A stretch of 33,819 nucleotides of DNA from a virus. A model generated the notes under the pieces. It searched no databases, was not told the DNA's origin, and worked only from the letters and a program-made list of their open reading frames with translations. Within the stretch, counting starts at the first letter, position 1. Each line of letters opens with the position of its first letter. Location: the IMG/VR virus record IMGVR_UViG_3300031766_000031, positions 1 through 33,819 of that record, one strand, 5' to 3'. Positions 1-9,786 of this stretch are shown here, one piece after another. Position numbers and translations under genes: made by a program.

Positions 1-2
1 TT

Positions 3-3000
3 TCTTTAGAAAACAAGTACAAAAACTTAGAGTTCGCCGGCCGGCACATTGCACTACAAAAACACAAGGAAGACTTAAAGAAAGCTCGAGCAGCTCTTGA
101 TGGTTTCGGCTGGCAATATTTTGATGATTACGACGCGGAGGAAGAGAGAGATCTGGCCAAGCGCGAAATCGAGGCCCGAAAACTTGAAATATCCTTAATA
201 GACTTCACAGAGATTAAATCAAAAAATTATTGGGTTGTCTCGACTCCGTCTGTCATTACCCGGCTGGGTTCATCCTCACCACCTATTGCACAATCTTGGA
301 GAGAATTAGAAACATCTAGCCCGACTCCTCCTCTGATAGAGTTCCAAGAATACAGGACCCCACCCTTGCGACCCGGAGTGAAGTACAGGGCCTTCTTTAG
401 AATAAATAAAGAAAAGCTAGATCTAATAAAGGACTCAAACGGAGATAGATTAACTAGGCAAGCGTCAAGCAGATATACGTCTACTAGCCGAATGCCTGAA
501 ATCGTAAATGGAGAAGTTTGCACCCCTCCAGATAGAGAGGATTCTCTTCGAACATATCAAGAATACCAAGCCCATGCTGTAAAAAAGAGAAGAGAGATCT
601 CCCGAAAATTCAGAGACGCCTCCGCGCAAGCAGCGATGTCTGGCTCGCGAGGCCAAAACGTAGATCTAGGTGAATTTGGGCCGTTTGATCTCAACGCTGC
701 AGATCCGTTCGGATTGTCAGAATTGAACGGCGCCGGAAGTGATTATGCCTATACCCAGGCAGTTGCAAGTAAAATAGCCAATGGAACAGGTCTATCAGAT
801 GCCCCCACATGGTTTGGGGAGACAATGTCCTCTGATGATATATCTGCAACCAATGCACTATCTTCACCACCAAGTACCAATTCAAATGGTAAAAAAATAA
901 AACAAAGCCCAATGAAAATTACACTTTCCTACAAAGATTTGAAAGATAGGGTTTCACAGGCAGCAAAGGACCTGCGCAAAGCAGGGAAGATACTACAAGA
1001 AGAAGGTATAAAATTTGAACAAGGCAGTAATTTTACAGCAGATGTTGAAGCATCAGAACTTGAGTCACTTCTTTCTTCAATCACAGAAACACTAAAAGAG
1101 GTAATGAAAGCCGAAGCTGCAACCATCCGCGCCGACGTCGGCCGTTTCGGAAGAAATGAAGTTGCAGCCGATTTAGAGTCTCAACCAAAAGATGATTGCA
1201 TGTTAACTATTGATTTCGCAAATATTCCTGCCGACAGCCACGCGACAATCGGACCAAAGGTTGGACTTTGGGTTAAGAAGATTACAGCTACAGCTGGCAG
1301 CACTAAAGTACCGATAGAACGAGGGTTTTCAGAAGTAGAACGTCCAAGAACCGAATACTACCTTAACCAGATAATAAAAATGACATCCAGCGCAATTGAA
1401 AAAGTCCCACTTTTAAGCGCGATCGCACCAAGAGTAGTCTCTTACTTTGATACTTCGCGTAAATCATGCGCTGATCTGGGGCTAAATCTAGATAAGGGAG
1501 CAGCCGTGACATACGTTAAAAGTTTCACATCTGGATTGAAAGTAAAGCAAAAGAAAAGTATATCAGCTTGGGAAGCTTTTAAGGACTGGGGGGATGAAAA
1601 TTTCGTCGACCCGGCAGTGAAGTATTATGAAGATTCAAAGCAGAACCTAGAGGATAGCTTTGATAACCCTTACGACGCCGATGCAGCCCTGAGATCATTA
1701 GGAAAACTGTGTACTATGGACGAGATTTATAAAGAGTTTTTCGATAAGATGGATCTCCCATCAATGTTTTGCGATTATCTAAAGTGCATAAAGTTACCAG
1801 GATTCGAACTGAAGCTGCCTTCATTTCACCTTCCTGTCATACCAAAGATTCCGATACTCGGATATTACAAACACTTCCTTGAAACTATAGAAGAGATGTT
1901 CGTTGAAGCGATCACACGTCTTCTTTGTACTTTTGCTAGAACGATAATCGATAAATTGACAATACCTTTTTGTGAAGATCAATTGCAAGAGTTTATCGCA
2001 GCCGGCTCTTCGGCAACGCCACTGATGAACGAGGCCCTTGCAGCTTCACTCACAAATACAGGTATCACTGGAGGAAAAGAAGCCGAAGCTAAAAAATTCT
2101 TCGAAGACTCGACAAAGATGCTAACAGGTCAAGAGCTGTGCCATTTACTATCCGGGCGAACACTAGATGAGCCTACAATGCTTGTTTTAAGCCGCTTAGC
2201 TCAAAACGCAGGTGTAGCCATGGACCTTAACTCAAACGAGTCTATGGTTAACTTCTTCGGTGTTCTAGGCGTATATTTACCTAGTGATGTGTGTGAGCAG
2301 TTGTCAAGATTTTCTGGCATGCCAAAGGTAGCCACGTGCAAGGACACCACGGATTTAATGCAAGCAATAAGAGCTCGACTTGGCTGTGGCGACGAGGTTT
2401 GTGATCCAGAAATACAAGAAGTATTGGATATGGCAGAGAAGAATATGCAAGATGCAAGAGAAGCATTAGCAGAATTTTCTGATTCTGAAATTGGAACACA
2501 GCTACCAGAGTTCTTCAATATGTCGAATCCCTCTGCCTCAGCCGCAGGTCCTATTCCAGACTTTATCGTAGAAGATTTACAATTAGCCTCAAGTGCCATA
2601 TTTTCAAATGCTGAAACATCATATATATCGGCTCTTGGCAATTATGTTCAGGCCATGAATGTTCCGACGCTCAACACTCCTAAGGCGGGAGATCCTGAGT
2701 ATAACTGGAGAGATCATTTGGAATTCGAAGCAGCCGTTGCAAATCTTGAAGAGTATCAAAGAGAGATGGAGAGGGTGAACACGCAGAACCGTTTTGGAAA
2801 TCTCAACCTCGCCGAATTAATGCATGATCAAGGCGTCGCCCGGGCAAACATACTCGCTGAAAACGCGGCTATAGGAGATATTCTCTTGAGTCAGGCCTGG
2901 ACAAAAGCCTTCTATCAGCAGCACCTTAATTATTTCAATCCAGATGGCTTTCCAACGATCCCAGACCATCGCCTAGGCCACCCTCAAGAATGGTTTAATA

Positions 3001-6000
3001 GTAATTTCATCGGCACCAATGGCGCCACCAACGGCCGCTATGGAAACGTTGACCTTGCAAACCTTGGCCAAAACTCAAATTATATTTTATCCAAGTTTAT
3101 AGGAAACTTCCAGGATTATGCTGAGACAGATATACCAGAAGTTTACCGAGCATCTCCCTTTGACTGGCTTAGGCAAGGCCCTAACCTATCTAGTCAAGAT
3201 GCCCGCATCGAAGCATTATTAGACTTTATGAACGCTACAATACCACCCCAAGAGGACTATCTCCTTGCTCGAGCGCCCATCTCCGTCGCCGCGGATTCTG
3301 ATTATTCATCTTTCTTACAACCCATGGTGCCGGCAGGATTTGATCTCAACCGCAACCTGGCCGGCCTCAAAGTTGGTAGTCTGAAAGCCTCGCCGACAGC
3401 TATGGGGGGATTGAGTGGGACCCGGGTCCCCAACACCACTGTCTGGCAAGGCGTGCTCGAAGTTGGCGATTTCAACGAACTCGAAATCGCGAATAAATAT
3501 CTTACCGGCAACGGCCGAACCGACAAGAGGATAGCAATATACCCGGAAGAGAATCGCAGTAATAGTGCCCTGCCCGCAACCGATGATACAGAATATTTGA
3601 CCGTTGAAAAACTTATAGATTACATGGAGGAATACAACAATAAACTGCAACAGCTCCATCAATATAATCTATACTTCGGCGGCAGCTGCTGGCTTATCGA
3701 TGGCGCGCCCGCCACGGACGAACAGCTACACTCGTGGGGTGTTGCTGAAGATCTCATCCAAGCCGGAGAATCTCAATATGAAAGAGAGCTTAGAGAAATC
3801 CACGAAGCTCGCGGCCGGGTGCTCAGGCAAGAACAGTACGTATTAGATATCCAGCAGGAAATAGATTTCAGAAATGCAGGTTCGCCACCAATCATCACTA
3901 GAGGTGCGGTATTCCGGCTATTTCAGCTGTATGATATAGAAGAGTATCGACCTGGTAACCGCTCCACTGGCCACTACATACACAAGAAGTACAAAATACC
4001 AGATAACCAATTAGACACTTACCCTCGTGTTTATTTCCATGGCGGTGGTGGCGTCAGAGGTACTGTCAAAGATAATCCAAACATGGGAAGTCACAAGGAT
4101 CAAAGGCCACTTAAAGTCAGCTACGATCAAGTCCTCGCGTCATCTATCAACCTCAAAGATGACTCTGAATTCGGAATGTACGCGCTTAAGCACCTCGAAG
4201 ATCCACCCTCCGGTTTTAACAATAACTTTTGGGAGTGGGCGCTTTCTGATAAGCGCTTGTATCCCTTCACTCCAGCGCCTCCCAGCTTTTGCACTGATGA
4301 TTACACTGGTCTTGAATCTATCGCCGAAGGTGCCACGGATCTTATAGAGAATTTCAGCGTATTCGACCGCGCGTGGATAGTAAAAAGAGATAAAGTTGTA
4401 AAGTCAGAACAAAGGGAATTCATCCTAAGCACTGCTCTGCATTCAATAGGCGGCCAAAACCCAGCTGGCCGCCTACATGCAGATGATCTTATAAACCCAT
4501 TTATGTCACCTGAAGAAGGAGATCGCCCAATAAGGCAAGGCTTCATGTATGCTATAGCTGGAGATAGAATTCAATTTCTATCAAATAAGATTTTAGAACT
4601 AATAGAAAAAAGAAGAAATTCTTTCACTGGAGAGCACTTACCATCAGTCAAGGGCATGTTGTCCCGAGCCAGTGAAGCAAACGTTGAAACTTACACCACC
4701 CAACTCGAAGGGATCGAGATTCCTATCCCTGGTGGGGGAAGTATTCCACTAGGTGATAATATTGCAGACAAATTGGAGATGGTCAGTTATAACCGAACAT
4801 TAAAGCTTGGCCTCGACGCCGGCGTGTTTAACCCTGAAATCGAAATGGTTGAACAAACATCCGGACAACTGAAGGATAGATACAAAATCTCAATCAAAGG
4901 GGATTATTTTCTTAGACAGCAAGGTTCCCAGGTACCTTACGAGATTGACTTTTGCGATTCTCTACCAGATCTTCATGAGGCGTCATATCCAGGCGCCTCT
5001 GGGTACCCTAAGAGAAACATGTTCGCAACCATATATGCAAAGAGACTAGCAGAGGATTTTTCGGATCAGAGCCTTCTTGACGGTCGACCTAAATTGCAAG
5101 AAGAACTGTTCAAATCAACAACAGAAAATGTGATGGAGGATGTGCTATTCTCAATGCACAACTCGGACATGTTCGATGACGACTATGCCCGCGACTTGCA
5201 TTCACGCGTTGCCGGCAAAACAATCATCACGCAAGAATGCAAAACGAACAGATACAGTCTTGCTGGTTCATCGATATTGTCATTCGATAAGACGATACTC
5301 CAAAACCCGGTTGCAGAGGTAATGGCGGAATTTACAAACCCTGAAAATGATCCGATGAACAGAGATTTCGATGACCCTACACCTTTTGCTTTAGCCACTC
5401 AGACTGTTGGAATAAAAGGTTTTATTCGAACTTGTTTGATAGATCTTCTTTTGAAAGGTGGCATCGCATATGCAGTATGGGATATAGAACCAATCGTCGG
5501 TAACAAAGTGTTTGTTGATTATGCCTTTAATCATTGTAGGTTAGAGTTGCAAGCAAGTAAGACATTAAATGACCTGTGGAAACCTATAGTGGAGCGAATC
5601 ACTGGCCTAGGCTGGAGCGAAGCTCTGAAGTCAATCGTCCGAGAAGAGCTTTTGAAACTTCCAAATTATTCAAAGCAAATATTCAACCCGGGAGAAGAAG
5701 TAAAAGACTATTATAACTGGTACTTCCAAGAAAAGGTTCAGAATATGGATGTCGCAACAAGGATTCAAAGTGTTCAAGGAAATAACTATTGGAAGTTATC
5801 AGAACCAATCTACGTAAAAGATGCTAAAAGATCCTTTATAATTGAACACTATGTTCGATTCTCTGGGCGACTATCTACCTGGGCCAAGAATGGAGAAGGA
5901 GAGCTCAATGATTCGAAATGGTCATCTTCGATAATAAAGGCTCGTGAAGCACAAATATTTTCAATATCAAATTTTAATGATCTACTGTCAGAGGCTCATA

Positions 6001-7376
6001 GGGTTCATGGAGAGTTCCCAAACTGGCAACAGCTGATCAATGCATCTAATATTCATCACGGCGTACGCCTTGTGCATGCATCGTGGAAGGACAGCACATC
6101 TGATTTTAATTTTGGATTTCCCACCGACGCCATACCGCATGTCGAAGAGACAGTCCAGCCACCCGGACGCGCGCGGCAAGTATCAAGCCGAAAGAAAAGT
6201 TACTGGATGTCATGGGAGCCCTCTGGAGACACCACAACACAAGAAGTCGATACAAGAGACGAATTAGCGTTTTGTGTCCCATTGGTTGAATATGAGAGGC
6301 CCATAAACTATGAGACTTGCCCTGCAGTGTTCGACCTTGTTACCTCCATTGATGGCTTCGTCGGCCCGATCCGGCCACATATTAGGGGAATCGAGCCTTT
6401 AAATCACATCGAAGGGTACGTTCCCCATGCAAACCACGATGGAAAACTAGCAAAACACATGGTAGATATGCTATTAGAGACTGCAGATGCAAAACTGCTG
6501 TTCGACCACATCTTTCCAGTAAGAAGATTCATGACAATTTCAACCATCTTTACGACCTCTGTTTTGGCCGGTTATAACGATCTACCAACTTTGATGGATC
6601 CAACTAAGACAGCTATAGCCACGGCCATTTGGGCCGCGGCAAACGAGAGAAAGAGCCCATCTACAAGTGTCGGAGAGTTTCAAAAGATGTTGAAAGAGAA
6701 GTTCCCGGGTGATCCGAAAGATCCGTCGTGCTTTGATTTCCCGGGCTTGAATGGAGATTTCTTTAAAAATTTCTTAGATGACTTGGCTAATTTGATGAAG
6801 ATGTTACCGTCAGTACTATTGAGAGGAATAGCCAATCAGATTGACCCGGGCTATAGAGAAATGAGACAACATTACCTCAACTGCGATATCAAGGACCTTA
6901 CTTGGTCCGGCATCCGTTGGGAAACCGTCGACGATTCCTTGGTAAACGGCCTCTATTTGCCAAATAAGAGACCTGGAACCTGCGAACCAGTAGACAGAAA
7001 TGCAAAGCCGCACCCTCTTCATGGGCAAAAGGCGGGGAAATACGCTCCAATAGTCCCAACTATGCCTGTTGATTTTTTTGCATCGTTCTCTAACCCTTGG
7101 CGCGTCGGTCCTCGCTTGGCCAAGACTGCACTAAAGACTGTTACTTATGTATTTAATGGTAGCGCTCCATTTATTGATCCTTCTTTCTTGTTTAAGATTC
7201 CGTGCCTGGGTGTAGATACGAACTTTTTGAAGGGTGAAAAGTATGACGCCGGCGCCTACGGTCGATATGGCCATCCGATAACGCCATTCACCGCACTAGC
7301 CCTATCCACTTTTCAATTGGAAAGCGACATAGACAAACAAAAAGGCAATTGTGAGGTTGTACCAGAAGATTGTTAA
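3..7376 (+). CDS. Giant putative virion protein, 5' end missing
   Basis: The frame is open without a stop from position 3 to the TAA at 7374-7376, so this is the last 2,457 residues of a longer protein. The in-frame TTG at 366 is not a credible start because the frame continues upstream into a charged, helix-rich segment (roughly nt 60-200). I recognise no catalytic domain. Visible features are a helical, possibly coiled-coil stretch around nt 930-1130, and a Cys- and Pro-rich segment followed by long amphipathic helices at about nt 1770-1990. A second such Cys/Pro and hydrophobic patch lies at about nt 6725-6900. The protein ends in several Cys residues. No signal peptide can be judged. It sits 37 bp upstream of the gp25 gene, so a structural role in the tail or baseplate is inferred from position. 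It resembles giant virion proteins I remember from large marine phages. Function is otherwise unknown. Confidence 0.8.
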   Translation, partial: SLENKYKNLEFAGRHIALQKHKEDLKKARAALDGFGWQYFDDYDAEEERDLAKREIEARKLEISLIDFTEIKSKNYWVVSTPSVITRLGSSSPPIAQSWRELETSSPTPPLIEFQEYRTPPLRPGVKYRAFFRINKEKLDLIKDSNGDRLTRQASSRYTSTSRMPEIVNGEVCTPPDREDSLRTYQEYQAHAVKKRREISRKFRDASAQAAMSGSRGQNVDLGEFGPFDLNAADPFGLSELNGAGSDYAYTQAVASKIANGTGLSDAPTWFGETMSSDDISATNALSSPPSTNSNGKKIKQSPMKITLSYKDLKDRVSQAAKDLRKAGKILQEEGIKFEQGSNFTADVEASELESLLSSITETLKEVMKAEAATIRADVGRFGRNEVAADLESQPKDDCMLTIDFANIPADSHATIGPKVGLWVKKITATAGSTKVPIERGFSEVERPRTEYYLNQIIKMTSSAIEKVPLLSAIAPRVVSYFDTSRKSCADLGLNLDKGAAVTYVKSFTSGLKVKQKKSISAWEAFKDWGDENFVDPAVKYYEDSKQNLEDSFDNPYDADAALRSLGKLCTMDEIYKEFFDKMDLPSMFCDYLKCIKLPGFELKLPSFHLPVIPKIPILGYYKHFLETIEEMFVEAITRLLCTFARTIIDKLTIPFCEDQLQEFIAAGSSATPLMNEALAASLTNTGITGGKEAEAKKFFEDSTKMLTGQELCHLLSGRTLDEPTMLVLSRLAQNAGVAMDLNSNESMVNFFGVLGVYLPSDVCEQLSRFSGMPKVATCKDTTDLMQAIRARLGCGDEVCDPEIQEVLDMAEKNMQDAREALAEFSDSEIGTQLPEFFNMSNPSASAAGPIPDFIVEDLQLASSAIFSNAETSYISALGNYVQAMNVPTLNTPKAGDPEYNWRDHLEFEAAVANLEEYQREMERVNTQNRFGNLNLAELMHDQGVARANILAENAAIGDILLSQAWTKAFYQQHLNYFNPDGFPTIPDHRLGHPQEWFNSNFIGTNGATNGRYGNVDLANLGQNSNYILSKFIGNFQDYAETDIPEVYRASPFDWLRQGPNLSSQDARIEALLDFMNATIPPQEDYLLARAPISVAADSDYSSFLQPMVPAGFDLNRNLAGLKVGSLKASPTAMGGLSGTRVPNTTVWQGVLEVGDFNELEIANKYLTGNGRTDKRIAIYPEENRSNSALPATDDTEYLTVEKLIDYMEEYNNKLQQLHQYNLYFGGSCWLIDGAPATDEQLHSWGVAEDLIQAGESQYERELREIHEARGRVLRQEQYVLDIQQEIDFRNAGSPPIITRGAVFRLFQLYDIEEYRPGNRSTGHYIHKKYKIPDNQLDTYPRVYFHGGGGVRGTVKDNPNMGSHKDQRPLKVSYDQVLASSINLKDDSEFGMYALKHLEDPPSGFNNNFWEWALSDKRLYPFTPAPPSFCTDDYTGLESIAEGATDLIENFSVFDRAWIVKRDKVVKSEQREFILSTALHSIGGQNPAGRLHADDLINPFMSPEEGDRPIRQGFMYAIAGDRIQFLSNKILELIEKRRNSFTGEHLPSVKGMLSRASEANVETYTTQLEGIEIPIPGGGSIPLGDNIADKLEMVSYNRTLKLGLDAGVFNPEIEMVEQTSGQLKDRYKISIKGDYFLRQQGSQVPYEIDFCDSLPDLHEASYPGASGYPKRNMFATIYAKRLAEDFSDQSLLDGRPKLQEELFKSTTENVMEDVLFSMHNSDMFDDDYARDLHSRVAGKTIITQECKTNRYSLAGSSILSFDKTILQNPVAEVMAEFTNPENDPMNRDFDDPTPFALATQTVGIKGFIRTCLIDLLLKGGIAYAVWDIEPIVGNKVFVDYAFNHCRLELQASKTLNDLWKPIVERITGLGWSEALKSIVREELLKLPNYSKQIFNPGEEVKDYYNWYFQEKVQNMDVATRIQSVQGNNYWKLSEPIYVKDAKRSFIIEHYVRFSGRLSTWAKNGEGELNDSKWSSSIIKAREAQIFSISNFNDLLSEAHRVHGEFPNWQQLINASNIHHGVRLVHASWKDSTSDFNFGFPTDAIPHVEETVQPPGRARQVSSRKKSYWMSWEPSGDTTTQEVDTRDELAFCVPLVEYERPINYETCPAVFDLVTSIDGFVGPIRPHIRGIEPLNHIEGYVPHANHDGKLAKHMVDMLLETADAKLLFDHIFPVRRFMTISTIFTTSVLAGYNDLPTLMDPTKTAIATAIWAAANERKSPSTSVGEFQKMLKEKFPGDPKDPSCFDFPGLNGDFFKNFLDDLANLMKMLPSVLLRGIANQIDPGYREMRQHYLNCDIKDLTWSGIRWETVDDSLVNGLYLPNKRPGTCEPVDRNAKPHPLHGQKAGKYAPIVPTMPVDFFASFSNPWRVGPRLAKTALKTVTYVFNGSAPFIDPSFLFKIPCLGVDTNFLKGEKYDAGAYGRYGHPITPFTALALSTFQLESDIDKQKGNCEVVPEDC

Positions 7377-7397
7377 GCATGCTACTAATTAACTAGA

Positions 7398-7404
7398 GAG
7401 GTGA
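7398..7404 (+). promoter_or_regulatory. Strong Shine-Dalgarno site of the gp25-like gene
   Basis: GAGGTGA matches seven bases of the consensus complement of the 16S rRNA 3' end and lies nine bases before the ATG at 7414. This favours 7414 over the second in-frame ATG at 7423. It sits in the short gap after the giant upstream gene. Confidence 0.75.
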
Positions 7405-7413
7405 ACGTAATAT

Positions 7414-7950
7414 ATGTCTTTTATGAACAACGCTGCAATTCTCAGTGAAATACAGAGAGAAAGAGAGAAAGCACAATTTCAACCTGAATTTCCCCTTGTG
7501 TATGATGGTACTTTCGGGCCCTATCGGCCAATAACGAATAAGGTAGAAAGTATACAAAAAGACTTTGAAAATCTGCTTCAAACATCGCCAGGAGAGTGGC
7601 CCTTCGACCCAGAGCTTGGAGTCGGCTTGAAGCATTATTTATTTGAGTTTCACAACTCTGAAAAAATGAATGAATTAGAACCAAACATAAGAAATCAGCT
7701 GGACAGATACTTGCCGGCCGTCAGGCTTATAGACTTAGAAGTTGTGGCTTCTCCGCAGGAAAAGGATGAATCCTTTGCGACTATAAAGATGAGGTACACA
7801 ATTGCAACTATTACTATGGCTGAGTTGGCGGCTCAACTGTTCGGGATGTACGGCAAATTAAAGATTACTAATATCTTCCATGGAGGACTATTTTCTTCTG
7901 GTGGCGTATACAATACTAACGCTTTAAATAATGATATAGAAACAATATAA
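7414..7950 (+). CDS. Baseplate wedge protein, GPW/gp25 family
   Basis: This is a T4 gp25 / P2 gpW-type protein, a small wedge component that helps anchor the sheath to the baseplate. The family signature is clear: S-I-x-K-D-F-x-N-L-L-x-T-x-P-G-E-W at about residues 46-63, then a G-V-G-L-K-H-Y-L-F-E block at about 69-80. A helix follows with the N-Q-L-x-R-Y-L-P motif at about 94-101. At 178 aa it is longer than T4 gp25 (132 aa); the extra length is an N-terminal lead-in of some 40 residues and a short C-terminal tail. The family was once thought to have lysozyme activity, but no catalytic site is evident here and a structural role is the modern view. It has a strong Shine-Dalgarno site and is followed after 12 bp by the gp6-like gene, its expected partner. 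Confidence 0.95.
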   Translation: MSFMNNAAILSEIQREREKAQFQPEFPLVYDGTFGPYRPITNKVESIQKDFENLLQTSPGEWPFDPELGVGLKHYLFEFHNSEKMNELEPNIRNQLDRYLPAVRLIDLEVVASPQEKDESFATIKMRYTIATITMAELAAQLFGMYGKLKITNIFHGGLFSSGGVYNTNALNNDIETI

Positions 7951-7962
7951 GAGAGACTGAAT

Positions 7963-9786
7963 ATGACTGACAACAACACACGACAGCCCGATGCAAATTT
8001 TACGAACCTTACTTTCGATGAGATAAGAAAAAGAATAATGGCACATGCAGAATCTTATTATCCAGAGACATACAAGGATTTTAATAAGTCCAGTTTTGGC
8101 GCGATGATGATAGATATGTTATCGCTTGTAAGTGAACAGCTGAATTTCTACGCACAATTCATAGGGAATGAGAGCTTCGGCCCAGGTCATGCAACCAGTC
8201 CAATGGTTCTGGATGAACATGAAACTGAAGTCGGAGATCCTACTGCAACAAGCATGACATCTTATGGAGTCGTCAAATTTTACACCCTCGCTCCAGCCGA
8301 CGCTGTACAATCCGGAGTTGATTTAAATTATAAGCACAAGATATTAATGGGCGCCCGCTTAACTTCCCCAGAAGGGGGTGTTTTCACAACATTGCAAGAC
8401 GCAACGGTCGACTTAAACCCTGAATTCTCAGTGGGTACTAGTTTCTCTACGGATGGATCAAGGGTGAATTACTATATATACGAAACAGAAGTGCCAGTCG
8501 TATCGGGAGAAATTAAGGAAATCTCAGTAGAGGTCGGATCACATAGAAGGTTCCTGAAAGTTGAACTTAAAGATTACTCAGTCTCTGAGGCCATCACTGT
8601 GGTGGATTCTAGTGGTAACAAATATTATGAGGTCGATAATCTAGGTCAGGACAGGATCTACATGTCTGTCCCCAACCTGGCAAGCAAGCCGGATCAGGTC
8701 CCGTCCATCATGATGCCCACACCGGTACCTAGAAGGTATACCGTGAGAAAGGAAGACGGTCGCTATTTCTTACAATTTGGGTATGGCTCTGAGGACAGTG
8801 TGGTTTATTTCAAGGGCAAAGCGAAGTCTAAGGTATCGCTTCCGTTTAATATTGCAGCTGATGTAACAGGTAAAGACTACAATAAAGCTTTGAGTTTTGA
8901 TCCGACAATGCTCGGCCACACGAACAAGTTCGGTATAGCCCCTCAAAATACAACACTAACGATAACCTATAGATCAAATACCACGGAAAACACAAATGCT
9001 GCAGCCGGTACCATAACAGGAGCCTCTTCAGTTGAACTGTTGTTCGACGACGAGTCTATTCTAGATTCCTCAAAGGTTGATTACATAAGACAGAACATAA
9101 CTGTCAATAATGATGACCCAATAAATGGCCAAAGAATAGAATATTCGGCAATGGAGAGATCTATAAACATCGCCGCTAAAAGAGGGACAAACGGCAGGTG
9201 TGTGACTGCCCAAGATTATGTTGCCGCATCCTATCTAATGCCCTCTAAATTCGGAAAAATAAGTAGGGCTTCGATAGATCAAGACAGAAACGACATTAAT
9301 AGACGATTAAACATGTATGTGATGTCGCAAGATAGGTTTGGGAAATTAGAACAAGCTAGCGCTCCCTTGAAACAAAATCTCAAAACCTGGATAGAGTCTG
9401 TTAAGATGATTACAGACTCTATAGATATTTATGACGCAAAGATATTGAACCTGGGGCTAGAATTTGATGTGTCACTAAAAAATACATCAAACTATGCTAG
9501 TGCCATCTCCGAGATAAGAGAAGCATTATACACGGAAATAACAGATGTCTTTCCGCAAATTGGGGAACCCTTTTCCATATTCGAAGTAGAAAGGATCTTG
9601 AACAGTATGGATGTGGTGAATGGTGTAGTATCGGTAAAGGTCAAGAATAAGATAGGTACTGGATATTCAGATATTCGACACAACATATCATCAAATGTGT
9701 CACCAGACGGTAAGATGATTTATATACCAGCAGATTTTATTTGGGAAATTAAAAACGCTAAAGATATAGTGGGGAAAGTTAACTAA
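7963..9786 (+). CDS. Baseplate wedge protein, gp6 / baseplate J-like
   Basis: This 607-aa protein is close in length to T4 gp6 (660 aa). The N-terminus has the typical gp6-like opening: an F-D-E-I-x-x-R-I helix (about 19-26), then F-N-K-S-S-F-G-A-M-M-I-D-M-L, then L-N-F-Y-A-Q-F-I-G-N-E-S-F at about 60-72. The next stretch, normally an L-D-x-A-T-x-x-x-x-V-L-x-x-A-x-x-x-G-Y block, is recognisable but unusually altered here (A-T-S-P-M-V-L-D-E-H-E). The C-terminal third has the baseplate-J arrangement: the V-T-A-Q-D-Y region (about 411-416) and an alpha/beta unit with E-I-R-E-A-L (about 516-521). In the family, gp6 dimers join neighbouring wedges into the baseplate ring. Its gene directly follows gp25 and its stop overlaps the next start by one base (TAATG), which suggests translational coupling. 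Confidence 0.88.
   Translation: MTDNNTRQPDANFTNLTFDEIRKRIMAHAESYYPETYKDFNKSSFGAMMIDMLSLVSEQLNFYAQFIGNESFGPGHATSPMVLDEHETEVGDPTATSMTSYGVVKFYTLAPADAVQSGVDLNYKHKILMGARLTSPEGGVFTTLQDATVDLNPEFSVGTSFSTDGSRVNYYIYETEVPVVSGEIKEISVEVGSHRRFLKVELKDYSVSEAITVVDSSGNKYYEVDNLGQDRIYMSVPNLASKPDQVPSIMMPTPVPRRYTVRKEDGRYFLQFGYGSEDSVVYFKGKAKSKVSLPFNIAADVTGKDYNKALSFDPTMLGHTNKFGIAPQNTTLTITYRSNTTENTNAAAGTITGASSVELLFDDESILDSSKVDYIRQNITVNNDDPINGQRIEYSAMERSINIAAKRGTNGRCVTAQDYVAASYLMPSKFGKISRASIDQDRNDINRRLNMYVMSQDRFGKLEQASAPLKQNLKTWIESVKMITDSIDIYDAKILNLGLEFDVSLKNTSNYASAISEIREALYTEITDVFPQIGEPFSIFEVERILNSMDVVNGVVSVKVKNKIGTGYSDIRHNISSNVSPDGKMIYIPADFIWEIKNAKDIVGKVN

Noticed and set aside
366-368. TTG at 366 as the start of the first giant gene.
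   Set aside because: The same frame is open back to position 3 with protein-like sequence and no Shine-Dalgarno site precedes the TTG, so the true start is outside the window.
1420-1427. GCGATCGC (cyanobacterial HIP1 octamer), present here and again near 12611.
   Set aside because: Two copies in 33.8 kb are too few to indicate a cyanobacterial host; HIP1-rich genomes have far higher density.
2201-2641. 146-codon frame on the - strand inside the first giant gene.
   Set aside because: It is antisense to a continuous 2,457-residue frame, with no ribosome site and no recognisable protein.
4447-4475. Perfect 10-bp inverted repeat (TAGGCGGCCA / TGGCCGCCTA) with a 9-base loop.
   Set aside because: It lies inside a coding region, has no T-run, and one such stem is not unexpected by chance in a window of this size with many G/C palindromes.
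8185-8260. Possible pair of compensating frameshifts in the gp6-like gene, where the usual block after N-E-S-F reads oddly.
   Set aside because: The other two frames do not restore the family motif, and the spacing to the following S-Y-G-V-V block is normal, so it is divergence, not a frameshift.
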